Below, piece by piece: positions 1 to 7,006 of a stretch of 64,000 nt of DNA. The notes beneath the pieces were generated by a model. That model saw only the letters and a program-made list of their open reading frames with translations, was not told the DNA's origin and ran no database searches. The stretch lies in contig CAVWRA010000006.1 in NCBI GenBank assembly GCA_963757265.1, positions 2,046,001 through 2,110,000 of the forward strand, in the 5' to 3' direction. Each line of letters starts with the position of its first letter. The stretch's first letter is position 1. This DNA comes from CAIVVT01 sp963757265 (lineage in GTDB: Bacteria; Acidobacteriota; Terriglobia; Bryobacterales; Bryobacteraceae). The translations under genes and the position numbers were made by a program.

Positions 1-709
1 TCGCCTTGCCGCTCCCGCTCCGCTTTCCGCTCACCGCCCACGCGTTGGAGCCGGGCGTGATCTCGCCTCCGTCGCGGATCGGGAACAGCCGCTCGACGCG
101 CTCCGGAAAGCCCTCCTGCTCCATCCGCCACTTTTCGAGGTCGCTCTCCCACGACTCCGTCAGCGTCCGGTTCATCGCCAGCAGAATCACCAGCGAGTCG
201 GCCACGCCCCACGGCCGCGGCACGTACTGCATCAGGCGGAATTCCACCGGCAGCGCGCCGGCGTGCGTCTCCAGGTAATAATTCACGCCCCGCGCGTAGG
301 CCGCCAGCCCGGCCCGCTCGTCGTCGTTGATTTCGTGCGCCTCGTTCTCCGCGATGCGCCGCATCCGCAGCCGCCGCGCCCGCGTGTCCAGCGCCACCGC
401 CGCCGCGCCGGCCACTTCGCTGACCTCGCCCCCTGCCAGCCGCCGCGCCATGTCCATCTGCCACATGCGGTCCTGCGCCGTGGCGAAGCCTTGCGCAAAC
501 AGCGCGTCCAGCTCGTTCTGCGCCGCAATGTGCGGCCGGCCCAGATCGTCGCGCGCGATCGTCACCGCGCCCCGCACCGGCGCCGTCAGCCGGCCACTGG
601 TCTCGGGCAGCGAGCGCCACAGATACCAATAACCCGCCCCCGCGGCCGCGAGGAACGCACCCACCGCCAGGATGTTGAGCGTGCGCAGAACTCTCTGAAG
701 CGTCACCAT
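1..709 (-). CDS. Penicillin acylase family protein, N-terminal part (cut by window edge)
   Basis: Reading leftwards from an ATG at 709, an open frame runs off the window after 236 codons. Residues about 8-28 form a membrane anchor or signal segment. The region near residues 45-110 has the penicillin-amidase layout (a V-x-I-x-R-D-x-x-G-x-P-H-I-A stretch followed by G-F-A-x-A-Q-D-R-x-W-Q-M-D). Around residue 221 is G-S-N-A-W-A-V-S-G, the hallmark of the Ntn-hydrolase site, whose Ser becomes the N-terminal nucleophile after self-cleavage into alpha and beta chains. The family hydrolyses amide bonds of beta-lactams or acyl-homoserine lactones in the periplasm; the substrate here cannot be told. 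No strong ribosome binding site is visible. The C-terminal half, including most of the beta chain, lies outside the window. Confidence 0.9.
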   Translation of the reverse strand, partial: MVTLQRVLRTLNILAVGAFLAAAGAGYWYLWRSLPETSGRLTAPVRGAVTIARDDLGRPHIAAQNELDALFAQGFATAQDRMWQMDMARRLAGGEVSEVAGAAAVALDTRARRLRMRRIAENEAHEINDDERAGLAAYARGVNYYLETHAGALPVEFRLMQYVPRPWGVADSLVILLAMNRTLTESWESDLEKWRMEQEGFPERVERLFPIRDGGEITPGSNAWAVSGKRSGSGKA

Positions 710-748
710 ACAATTCTAGTGGCACGTCGCCGCGCCCGCGTGACGGAG

Positions 749-767
749 CCGCGACTGAAAGGAGCGG
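749..767 (+). repeat. Dispersed GA-mismatch hairpin repeat, variant with CT/AG closing pairs
   Basis: A 19-nt hairpin: CCGC arms, a symmetric GA/GA mismatch, then C-T paired to A-G around a GAA loop. It is followed by GGTTGTGCT, as is the copy near 21019. It differs from the 20-nt consensus seen at 20945, 20982, 21019 and 29564 by a change on both sides of the inner stem that keeps pairing. It lies between the divergent acylase and CNNM genes. Confidence 0.6.
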
Positions 768-844
768 TTGTGCTGCGTCTTGTGGCGCAGGCATTCGTGC
801 CTGCCGCGTTGACATTCGTGTTGACGTCCGGATTCGTTTCAGAG

Positions 845-863
845 GCGCGACCGCAAGGAGCGG
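845..863 (+). repeat. Dispersed GA-mismatch hairpin repeat, degenerate copy
   Basis: A second copy 96 bp after the first, preceded by TTTCAGAG like the 20945 copy. The left arm reads GCGC instead of CCGC and one G is missing from the right arm, but the GCAA loop keeps the GNRA form. Probably a decayed member of the family. Confidence 0.45.
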
Positions 864-953
864 TCCCCACGTCGGTTCGCAGGCCAGCCACCGCCGCGTA
901 GTAGCATACTCACAACGTCAGGCCACTAGGAGATTGGGAGCCTCATTATCGCC

Positions 954-2303
954 ATGGATGCCATTGTTGCCTATCGAATTCTCCTGATGTTTGCGATCAT
1001 CGGGGTCAACGCCTTCTTCGCCGGCGCCGAAACGGCGCTGGTCGGCGTGCGCACCTCGCGCCTGCGCCAACTGGCCGCCGAGAAGGCCGTCGGCGCGCAG
1101 GCCGCTCTCCATCTGCTCGCCACTCCCGAACGCCTGCTCTCCGTCGGTCAGGTGGCTCTCACCGCCTGCAGCCTCGTTCTGGGCTGGTTCGGTGAAGAGA
1201 CGCTTTACAACATCTTCCGCTCGCTCCTCGGGCCCGCCGTCGCGCCCGCGGTCGCGGCTCTCCTGCACGGCCTCGCCCTCGTCTTCGCCTTCGCTCTCAT
1301 GACCTTCCTGCACGTCGTCCTGGGCGAAGTGGTTCCCAAGAACCTGGCCCTGGCGCGCGCCGACGAAATGGCCCTGCTGGTGGCGCCCGTCCTGCTCGTC
1401 TTCGCCCGCATCATCGGCCCCTTCGTGTGGATCATCGAGCACGCCGCCGCAGCACTCTCGCGCCTCCTCGGCCTGCGCCTGGCTGGCCACCGCGCCTCCC
1501 ACTCGCCCGAGGAGATCAGGTTTATCCTCGGCGCATCCGAGGCCGCCGGCACGCTGAGCAAATTCGAACGCACTTCGGTCGAAAATCTCCTCGACCTGCA
1601 CACCCTGGCCGTGCGCGAGGTCATGGTCCCTCGCGACGCCCTCGTCATGGTCAGCGTCGATGCACCTTACGAAACTGTCCTGCAGACCCTCACCGAGAGC
1701 CGCCACTCGCGCCTGCCGGTCTATGATGGCGCCCGCGACCACATCCTCGGCATCGTCCACGTCAAGGACATCCTGGCCTACGCCCGCACCCGCACCACCG
1801 CCGCCGCCCGCCTGCACCTGCTCCCGCCCTTCGAACTGCGCCGCCTCATCCGCCAGATGCCCTTCGTGCCCGAAACCAAACCCCTCGACCAGCACCTCGA
1901 CGAAATGCGCGAGCGCCACGCCATCGTCAGTTTCGTCGTCGACGAGTACGGCACCATCGCCGGCATGATCTCCGCCGACGACGTGCTCGATCAGGTCTTC
2001 GGCCGCATTCGCGACGAGTTCGATCCGCGCGCCGTGCGCATCGAGATCGGCGCCCCGTTCCAGGTCGAGGGCACCATCCCCATCCGCGATCTGGAGACCG
2101 AATACGGCATCGAGTTGCCGGTCGAGGCCGAGTACGAAACCCTCGCCGGCTTCCTGCTCTACCGTTTGCGCCGCATCCCCCGCGCCAGCGATTCGGTCAC
2201 CTTCGCCGGCCGCCGCTTCGAGGTCACCCGCATGGACGCCAACCGCATCGTCGAGGTGCTCATCGAACCTCTGCCCGAGACCCCGTCCGTCTCGGCCCCA
2301 TAG
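954..2303 (+). CDS. CNNM/CorC-type transporter: DUF21, CBS pair and CorC_HlyC domains
   Basis: A 449-residue integral membrane protein of the CNNM/CorC (formerly TlyC 'hemolysin') family, implicated in Mg2+ or other divalent-cation handling. Residues about 1-190 are the DUF21 domain with hydrophobic helices near 7-27, 60-80, 95-118 and 138-160 and the conserved G-E-V-V-P-K loop. Residues about 215-335 form the tandem CBS pair (V-R-E-V-M-V-P-R-D start; H-S-R-L-P-V-Y; H-V-K-D-I-L). Residues about 355-440 are the C-terminal transporter-associated domain. The length is usual for the family. The start at 954 has only a weak GGAG about 13 bases upstream. It is divergent from the acylase and stands alone. 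A long open frame on the opposite strand here is a GC-bias shadow. Confidence 0.9.
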   Translation: MDAIVAYRILLMFAIIGVNAFFAGAETALVGVRTSRLRQLAAEKAVGAQAALHLLATPERLLSVGQVALTACSLVLGWFGEETLYNIFRSLLGPAVAPAVAALLHGLALVFAFALMTFLHVVLGEVVPKNLALARADEMALLVAPVLLVFARIIGPFVWIIEHAAAALSRLLGLRLAGHRASHSPEEIRFILGASEAAGTLSKFERTSVENLLDLHTLAVREVMVPRDALVMVSVDAPYETVLQTLTESRHSRLPVYDGARDHILGIVHVKDILAYARTRTTAAARLHLLPPFELRRLIRQMPFVPETKPLDQHLDEMRERHAIVSFVVDEYGTIAGMISADDVLDQVFGRIRDEFDPRAVRIEIGAPFQVEGTIPIRDLETEYGIELPVEAEYETLAGFLLYRLRRIPRASDSVTFAGRRFEVTRMDANRIVEVLIEPLPETPSVSAP

Positions 2304-2565
2304 GAAATGACTTACCCCTCTTGGGTCCCCAATGCCACAACCCAGAGCCTTCTGATGCCCACGCGGGTGTCGCCCCGCCATTACGGGATGCTCTGCTGCA
2401 CCAAGGTCTCAAACCGGGAGCGTTTGACCGTGACGCCGTCGGTTTCCCCGTGCGGCAATGTCGTCCCCAGCCCCTGATTCACCACGCAAATAAACGGTTC
2501 AACCCATCGCCGCAACCTGATACAATCCTCACCAGATTCCGCACTTAAGGATAAGGAGCTCTCTT

Positions 2566-3168
2566 ATGCCGAATACTGCTTTCAGCCGCGTCGCACTGTC
2601 TGGCCTCAGGAAAGCTTGCGGGTCACTCGCCAGCCTTGTGCTCGCGCTCAGTGTGATCGCGATTCTCTTCAGCGGGCCCATCTCTGTCGCAGGGGATAAG
2701 AAAGAGGCTGCCGTGCTGCCCGCGCCATCGGCGGGCAAAGCGATCGTCTGCATCTATCGTTTGAACCGGTTTAAGGGCTCCCAGGCACACGACCACATTT
2801 CTGTCAACGGCACCCAACTCGGCGAACTCCTCAACGGAGAATACGAATTCACGGAAGTGGCGCCGGGAACCGTCGTCATCTCCGGATTGCCCAAGATGTA
2901 TTACGGGAGCATCACCATGTCCGCCGTGGCGGCCGCGAACAACGCCTCGCGTAAAGAGAACGAGCGGGCGCGCTTCGAGGCCGAGGCGGGCAAGACCTAT
3001 TATTTCAAGTGGACCGGCGGACCCGCGGGATCGGGCATCAAAGTGACGCTTGAGGATCCTGGAGTCGGAGCCACAGAGATGAGCAAACTCCATCTCTCCA
3101 AGCCCCCCGACGACAAGGACGCAGCGAAATCGGAATCGAAAGACACCGCTCAGCCGGCGGCGAAATAA
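2566..3168 (+). CDS. Secreted DUF2846 domain protein
   Basis: A 200-residue protein with a signal peptide or anchor at residues about 16-42, then a DUF2846-like beta domain: an I-V-C-I-Y-R strand, H-I-S-V-N-G, G-E-L-L-N-G-E-Y and a V-A-P-G-T turn, followed by an Ala/Glu-rich segment and a charged tail rich in Lys, Asp and Ser. A good AAGGAG lies at about 2551, suitably upstream of the ATG at 2566. DUF2846 proteins are envelope proteins of unknown biochemical role. No operon partner is evident. Confidence 0.75.
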   Translation: MPNTAFSRVALSGLRKACGSLASLVLALSVIAILFSGPISVAGDKKEAAVLPAPSAGKAIVCIYRLNRFKGSQAHDHISVNGTQLGELLNGEYEFTEVAPGTVVISGLPKMYYGSITMSAVAAANNASRKENERARFEAEAGKTYYFKWTGGPAGSGIKVTLEDPGVGATEMSKLHLSKPPDDKDAAKSESKDTAQPAAK

Positions 3169-3239
3169 CATCGCTCCGCCTGGCTCGCCGGCGCTCCGTT
3201 TCCCGGCGCACTCGGTATACACTGTGGGCGTGCACCCGG

Positions 3240-3716
3240 ATGATCCGACGTCCACGCCCGGCCCAGCCTCCGAGCCAACCATCTGGCTTTCGGGCCAAGC
3301 TCGTCACTTTATTCAATAAGTTGCTTTTCCCGCCGCTTTGGATCGGCGGCCTGATCGGGATCCTGGGCTGGGCCCTCCTCACCACCGGGGGCCTCCACAT
3401 CGCCCCCGATTTTCGCTGGCTGGCGGCGTTGGTCGTCGTGGTCACGCTGTGGATGCTTTGGTTTGTCTCGCGCCTGCAGCTCGTCGGCTACGCCGGCCGC
3501 GAACTGGTGGTAGCCAACTATTGGCGCCAGGCCCGCATCCCGTTCTCGAGTGTCGCCTCCGTCGAGCCCGTGTGGTGGTACCCGCGCCGTCTGGTCCGCA
3601 TCCGCTTCAACACGCCGACGCCCTTCGGCTGGACGGTCTATTACCTGCCCAAGTGGGGCCCCTTCCGCCTTCTGATGACGGCCCCCGATGAGCAACTCCG
3701 CCGCATCATTTCCTGA
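3240..3716 (+). CDS. Small membrane protein with a PH-like C-terminal half, unknown function
   Basis: 158 residues: a basic proline-rich N terminus, two hydrophobic segments at about 32-50 and 60-77, then a soluble beta-rich part (R-E-L-V-V-A-N-Y-W, I-P-F-S-S-V-A-S-V-E-P, V-R-I-R-F-N-T-P). Two helices followed by an 'I-P-F-S-x-I' strand resembles bacterial PH-domain (bPH2-like) membrane proteins, but this is only a resemblance. The start is uncertain because no clear ribosome binding site is visible. Confidence 0.55.
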   Translation: MIRRPRPAQPPSQPSGFRAKLVTLFNKLLFPPLWIGGLIGILGWALLTTGGLHIAPDFRWLAALVVVVTLWMLWFVSRLQLVGYAGRELVVANYWRQARIPFSSVASVEPVWWYPRRLVRIRFNTPTPFGWTVYYLPKWGPFRLLMTAPDEQLRRIIS

Positions 3717-3778
3717 GCTCCGGCGCGCCTCTGTCGCTCCTCCAACCGCTTGACGGAGAGGCTTAGCCAACCTCGGTC

Positions 3779-4420
3779 TCACAGGCTCTTGAGCCACTCA
3801 ACCGTCGCCGCCAGGTCTTCCGCCTGACACACCAGCGAACCCGGCACGATGGCATCCGCCCCGGCCTGCCGCAGCGCCGCCACTGTCTCGCGCCGGATGC
3901 CGCCGTCGGCCGCGACGCAAATCCGCTCGCCGGCCAGCCGTTTCACCTCCGCAATGCGCTCATACACCCGCGGATCCGCGCCCTGTCCCTTCACGCCCAC
4001 CTCGGTGCCCATCACCACCACCGTGTCCAGCAGCGGCAGCACATCGCGCAGCGCCGCCGCCGGCGTATCCAGGGCAATCGAAAGGCCCGCCTTGCGGCCC
4101 CGCCCGGCCAGCGCCTCCAGCACCTGCCGTGCCCGCTTGCCGCACTCCAGCGGAACCGTGACGCGGTCCACTCCGGCCTCCAGAAACGCGCCCAGCAGGT
4201 CCAGCGGCCGGGTGGCCATGAGGTGCAGGTGGAACTCGGTGCCCGTCAGCTCCCTCAGCCGCGCCACGAGATCGGGAAAGAACAGCAGGTTCGGGACAAA
4301 ATGCCCGTCCGCTGCGTCAAAGTGAAAGGAATCGGCGAACGGTTCCAGCCGCTTGATCTCCGCCCCCAGTTGGGCCAGATCGGCCGACCACAGGGACACG
4401 TCCAGGCGCAGCGGTTGCAC
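3779..4420 (-). CDS. rpe: Ribulose-phosphate 3-epimerase family protein
   Basis: 213 residues of the RPE (beta/alpha)8 fold. The N terminus S-L-W-S-A-D-L matches the substrate-serine strand. F-H-F-D-A-A-D-G-H-F-V-P-N carries the metal-binding His and Asp, H-L-H-L-M the next His, and A-A-D-G-G-I-R the catalytic Asp. The reaction would be interconversion of D-ribulose 5-phosphate and D-xylulose 5-phosphate in the cytoplasm. Odd point: the phosphate loop that normally reads M-x-V-N-P-G-F-G-G-Q is here M-G-T-E-V-G-V-K-G-Q, so another ketose phosphate (for example an allulose-6-phosphate-type substrate) is possible. Divergent from the parvulin gene, with start codons only about 33 bp apart. Confidence 0.75.
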   Translation of the reverse strand: MQPLRLDVSLWSADLAQLGAEIKRLEPFADSFHFDAADGHFVPNLLFFPDLVARLRELTGTEFHLHLMATRPLDLLGAFLEAGVDRVTVPLECGKRARQVLEALAGRGRKAGLSIALDTPAAALRDVLPLLDTVVVMGTEVGVKGQGADPRVYERIAEVKRLAGERICVAADGGIRRETVAALRQAGADAIVPGSLVCQAEDLAATVEWLKSL

Positions 4421-4453
4421 TTCAACCGCATGGTAACATTCAATTTGACACCC

Positions 4454-5431
4454 ATGAAACCGCTACTCATTCTGACCATTTGCACCCTTTCCGCGCTGGC
4501 CCAGGCTCCCGCCGCTCCACCGGCCGCGCCGCCCGCTCAACCGCCGGTTGTCGCACCCGGCAACCCGCCGGCCTCCGCGCCCGCCACTCCCGCTGCGCAG
4601 CCCCCAGCCGCTACCCAGCCCGCGGTGAACATCCCCCCCGACACCGTCGTTGCGACCATTGAGGGAAAGGCCTGGACCAAGAGCGACTTCGACGCCCTCA
4701 CCCGCAATCTGCCGCCCGGCCCGCAAGCCAACTACCGGCGCGACCGCCAGGCCTGGCTGAATCAATACGCCCTGATGACCCGCCTCGCCACGCTGGCCAA
4801 GGAGGAGGGCATCGACCAGCGCGAGCCTTTCCGGCAGCGCTTGGAGTACAACATCCTGCAGTTCCTGGCTCAGGCCTACATCGATGTCCGCGCCAACTCG
4901 CCCAAGGCCGACGACGCGGATATGACCAAATGGTTCGAAGCTCACAAGGATCAATACAAACGCGCTCGGGTGCAGGGCATTGAGGTAATTTGGGGCGGGA
5001 TTCCGAAGGAAGGCGAAAAGGCGCGCACCGTCAAGGAAGCGCAGGATCTCATCGACGACCTCCAGAAACGCGTGCGGGCCGGCGAAGCCTTCGACGAACT
5101 GGCCAAGAAGTACTCCGACGACGCCGCTACGAAGGACAAGGGCGGCGAATTCCCGCTGATGCGTCCGGAGGACAATACCCTCAACCGGGAGATTAAGTCG
5201 GCCATCTTCATGACTAAGGCGGGAGAGTTGACCCATCCCGTCCGCCTGCCTGGCAAGTTCTACATTTTCAAGGTGTTGGAGCTCGTCAACCCAACCCAGC
5301 AGGAGTTGCGGTCGGAGATCATAACTAGGATGGGGCAGGAACAAATGACGCAATGGCTGGACAAGCTGCAGAAGGAAGTGAAGCCCGAGATCAACTCCCC
5401 GGCCTACTTCGGTTTGGCGGAAAAGAGGTAG
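4454..5431 (+). CDS. Exported parvulin-type peptidyl-prolyl isomerase (PpiC/PrsA-like)
   Basis: 325 residues from the ATG at 4454, chosen because it opens directly onto a signal peptide (M-K-P-L-L-I-L-T-I-C-T-L-S-A-L-A-Q). Then comes a Pro/Ala-rich linker to about residue 60, a SurA/PrsA-like helical chaperone segment to about 170, and a parvulin domain at about 172-290 (A-F-D-E-L-A-K-K-Y-S-D-D, K-G-G-E-F, G-E-L-T-H-P-V, Y-I-F-K-V-L). It would help fold proteins after export. The frame stays open further upstream, but those codons overlap the divergent rpe gene and look artificial. The next gene follows immediately downstream. Confidence 0.85.
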   Translation: MKPLLILTICTLSALAQAPAAPPAAPPAQPPVVAPGNPPASAPATPAAQPPAATQPAVNIPPDTVVATIEGKAWTKSDFDALTRNLPPGPQANYRRDRQAWLNQYALMTRLATLAKEEGIDQREPFRQRLEYNILQFLAQAYIDVRANSPKADDADMTKWFEAHKDQYKRARVQGIEVIWGGIPKEGEKARTVKEAQDLIDDLQKRVRAGEAFDELAKKYSDDAATKDKGGEFPLMRPEDNTLNREIKSAIFMTKAGELTHPVRLPGKFYIFKVLELVNPTQQELRSEIITRMGQEQMTQWLDKLQKEVKPEINSPAYFGLAEKR

Positions 5432-5448
5432 CGGCGCGGCTGGCCTCC

Positions 5449-5982
5449 GTGCCGCCGTTGCGTGGCCCGGCCCTGGATGTGGAGTGGCAGCCCGGCCTGC
5501 ACGCCTGGCGCGGGCGCCTGGTCTCCGGGGCGGGGCCGGCGCGGGTGTCGGCAACCCCGGTCCACGCCGCCAGCCACATCCGCCATCGCCGCATGATCTT
5601 CGATGCCCAACTGCGCCGCCGGCCGGCCGAATTGAGCCGCATCCTGGTGCACGAGCTGTTCCACTTCGCCTGGGTCCGCTTGTCGAACCAGGAGCGCCGC
5701 TCTTGGGCAGCGCTCCTGCAGGCCGAAATCCGGCGCCGCGCGCGCGGGGAGCTGGGCTGGTCGGCCGAATGGCGCAAACGCGCGCTGCTGGCGCGGGGCG
5801 AATCCGCTCCCCGCAGGGCCTGGAGCGAGTACGCCTGCGAAAGCTTTTGCGACACGGCGGCGTGGGCTTACGCGGGAGCAGGCCAGCACGACGAGTTCAC
5901 GCTCGCGACGCGCTGGTGCCGGGCGCGCCGGGCGTGGTTCACCCAGCTCGTGGTGCGGCACCCCGCGGGCCTGCGCATCTGA
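5449..5982 (+). CDS. Putative zincin with an HELFH motif, unknown specificity
   Basis: About 177 residues from a GTG at 5449. The motif R-I-L-V-H-E-L-F-H-F-A-W gives an HExxH zinc site, and S-E-Y-A-C-E-S-F-C-D-T downstream offers a glutamate as third ligand, as in gluzincin-type peptidases. There is no signal peptide, and Arg-rich surroundings fit a cytoplasmic protein. An ATG at 5353 in the same frame would overlap the parvulin gene by 79 bp, so the GTG is preferred; the true start is not settled. The short gap suggests cotranscription with the parvulin gene. Confidence 0.6.
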   Translation: MPPLRGPALDVEWQPGLHAWRGRLVSGAGPARVSATPVHAASHIRHRRMIFDAQLRRRPAELSRILVHELFHFAWVRLSNQERRSWAALLQAEIRRRARGELGWSAEWRKRALLARGESAPRRAWSEYACESFCDTAAWAYAGAGQHDEFTLATRWCRARRAWFTQLVVRHPAGLRI

Positions 5983-6176
5983 GGAGCGCGCGGCTGGCCA
6001 GTTTCCGCTAACGCCGTTTGCCGGTCATTGGCACAGTCTTCGAGTGCGCCGTTACACAGGGCGATTACCATGATGACCCGGCAGACCCAATCCGCGACCA
6101 CGCTCAGCCAGCCTGGCAAAGGTGCATGCGCCTGTCACATCGAAAGCGGGCACGCGGCAAGGCGCGTCTGCGCCTG

Positions 6177-6797
6177 CTATTTCCCCACCGCCCGTTGCGT
6201 CGCGGCCAGTCCGGCCCCGGCGACCACGGGGCCGGATGCGGGGCGCGTCCCACGCACCGCCAGGCCTTTGCGGATCAGTTCGATGTCCTGCTCGGCAAAG
6301 CGGAGGCGAGCCCCGATCATCAGCTCATGGTCGCGAGAATCCCAGTGCGCCTTCATGATCCCGCTCTCGGAATGCCGGTCAACGGCCTGAAGAATATGCG
6401 TGATCTCATGAACGACCACGTACGCCAAGAGGTACGGGCGCAGATCACGCGCCCGGTTGGCGATGCGGTCGTAGAACACCTCGATGTGGACTCCCTCGAA
6501 CGGCAGAGCATAAGCCAAAGCGCCGGGACGGAGATCCTTGGGGGTGCTCAGCGACAGGCTGACCAGGATCACTTGATCGCGCTGCCCCTGGCAGGTCCTG
6601 CGGTCCGTATGCCACTCCAGGTTCACGCCCGCCGACTGGAACAGCGTGGAGGCAGTCATCTTGGCGACGGCCACTTCCATGGCGTTCCCCCCAGCTTCTT
6701 CGAAACAAGCCACAACCCTCTGGTAGTCGGATTTGCCAGCCGCCCAGGCAGTGCTGCCCAGCAGCGCCGCCAGCGTCATCATCGCTGTGATTTTCAT
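6177..6797 (-). CDS. Secreted putative metallopeptidase with an HEITH motif
   Basis: 206 residues from the ATG at 6797, which is preceded by GAGGCGAG; the in-frame codon 15 bases further upstream lacks this. A signal peptide (M-K-I-T-A-M-M-T-L-A-A-L-L-G, cleaved near A-W-A-A) leads into a domain with V-F-Y-D-R and then Y-V-V-V-H-E-I-T-H-I-L-Q-A-V-D-R-H-S, an HExxH zinc site with H-S-E downstream, and W-D-x-R-D-H-E-L-M. It is convergent with the neighbouring HELFH protein. The substrate is unknown. Confidence 0.65.
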   Translation of the reverse strand: MKITAMMTLAALLGSTAWAAGKSDYQRVVACFEEAGGNAMEVAVAKMTASTLFQSAGVNLEWHTDRRTCQGQRDQVILVSLSLSTPKDLRPGALAYALPFEGVHIEVFYDRIANRARDLRPYLLAYVVVHEITHILQAVDRHSESGIMKAHWDSRDHELMIGARLRFAEQDIELIRKGLAVRGTRPASGPVVAGAGLAATQRAVGK

Positions 6798-6982
6798 TGA
6801 TCTCGCCTCCATCGCGAGACCAAGAATTCGCTATTGGGAGGTAACCCTCAATGCACAGCGGCTCGATTGAGGCGCGAATAGATATCAACTGTCCCAAGGG
6901 GAATCTCAACCGGCAAGTTATTGACTGGCAGAGAGTTATAAGATCGTCTGAACCGGCTGTAAAAGGAGGGACAGGTGCTATA

Positions 6983-6998
6983 CTCGACTGCAGTCGAG
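6983..6998. promoter_or_regulatory. 16-bp perfect palindrome at the promoter/RBS of the winged-helix PD40 gene
   Basis: CTCGACTGCAGTCGAG is a perfect 16-bp palindrome ending nine bases before the GTG start at 7007. A TATACT hexamer (6979-6984) overlaps its left edge and a GAGGTGG ribosome binding site overlaps its right edge. Its position would suit an operator, possibly for the winged-helix protein itself; that role is inferred. Confidence 0.4.
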
Positions 6999-7006
6999 GT
7001 GGTTGC

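Noticed and set aside
918..2381. A 487-codon open frame on the minus strand opposite the CNNM gene
   Set aside because: Translation is Gly/Asp/Glu-rich without motifs and mirrors the codon structure of the real gene; high GC makes such antisense frames common. The same holds for 4463-5554 (minus) and 28683-29753 (minus).
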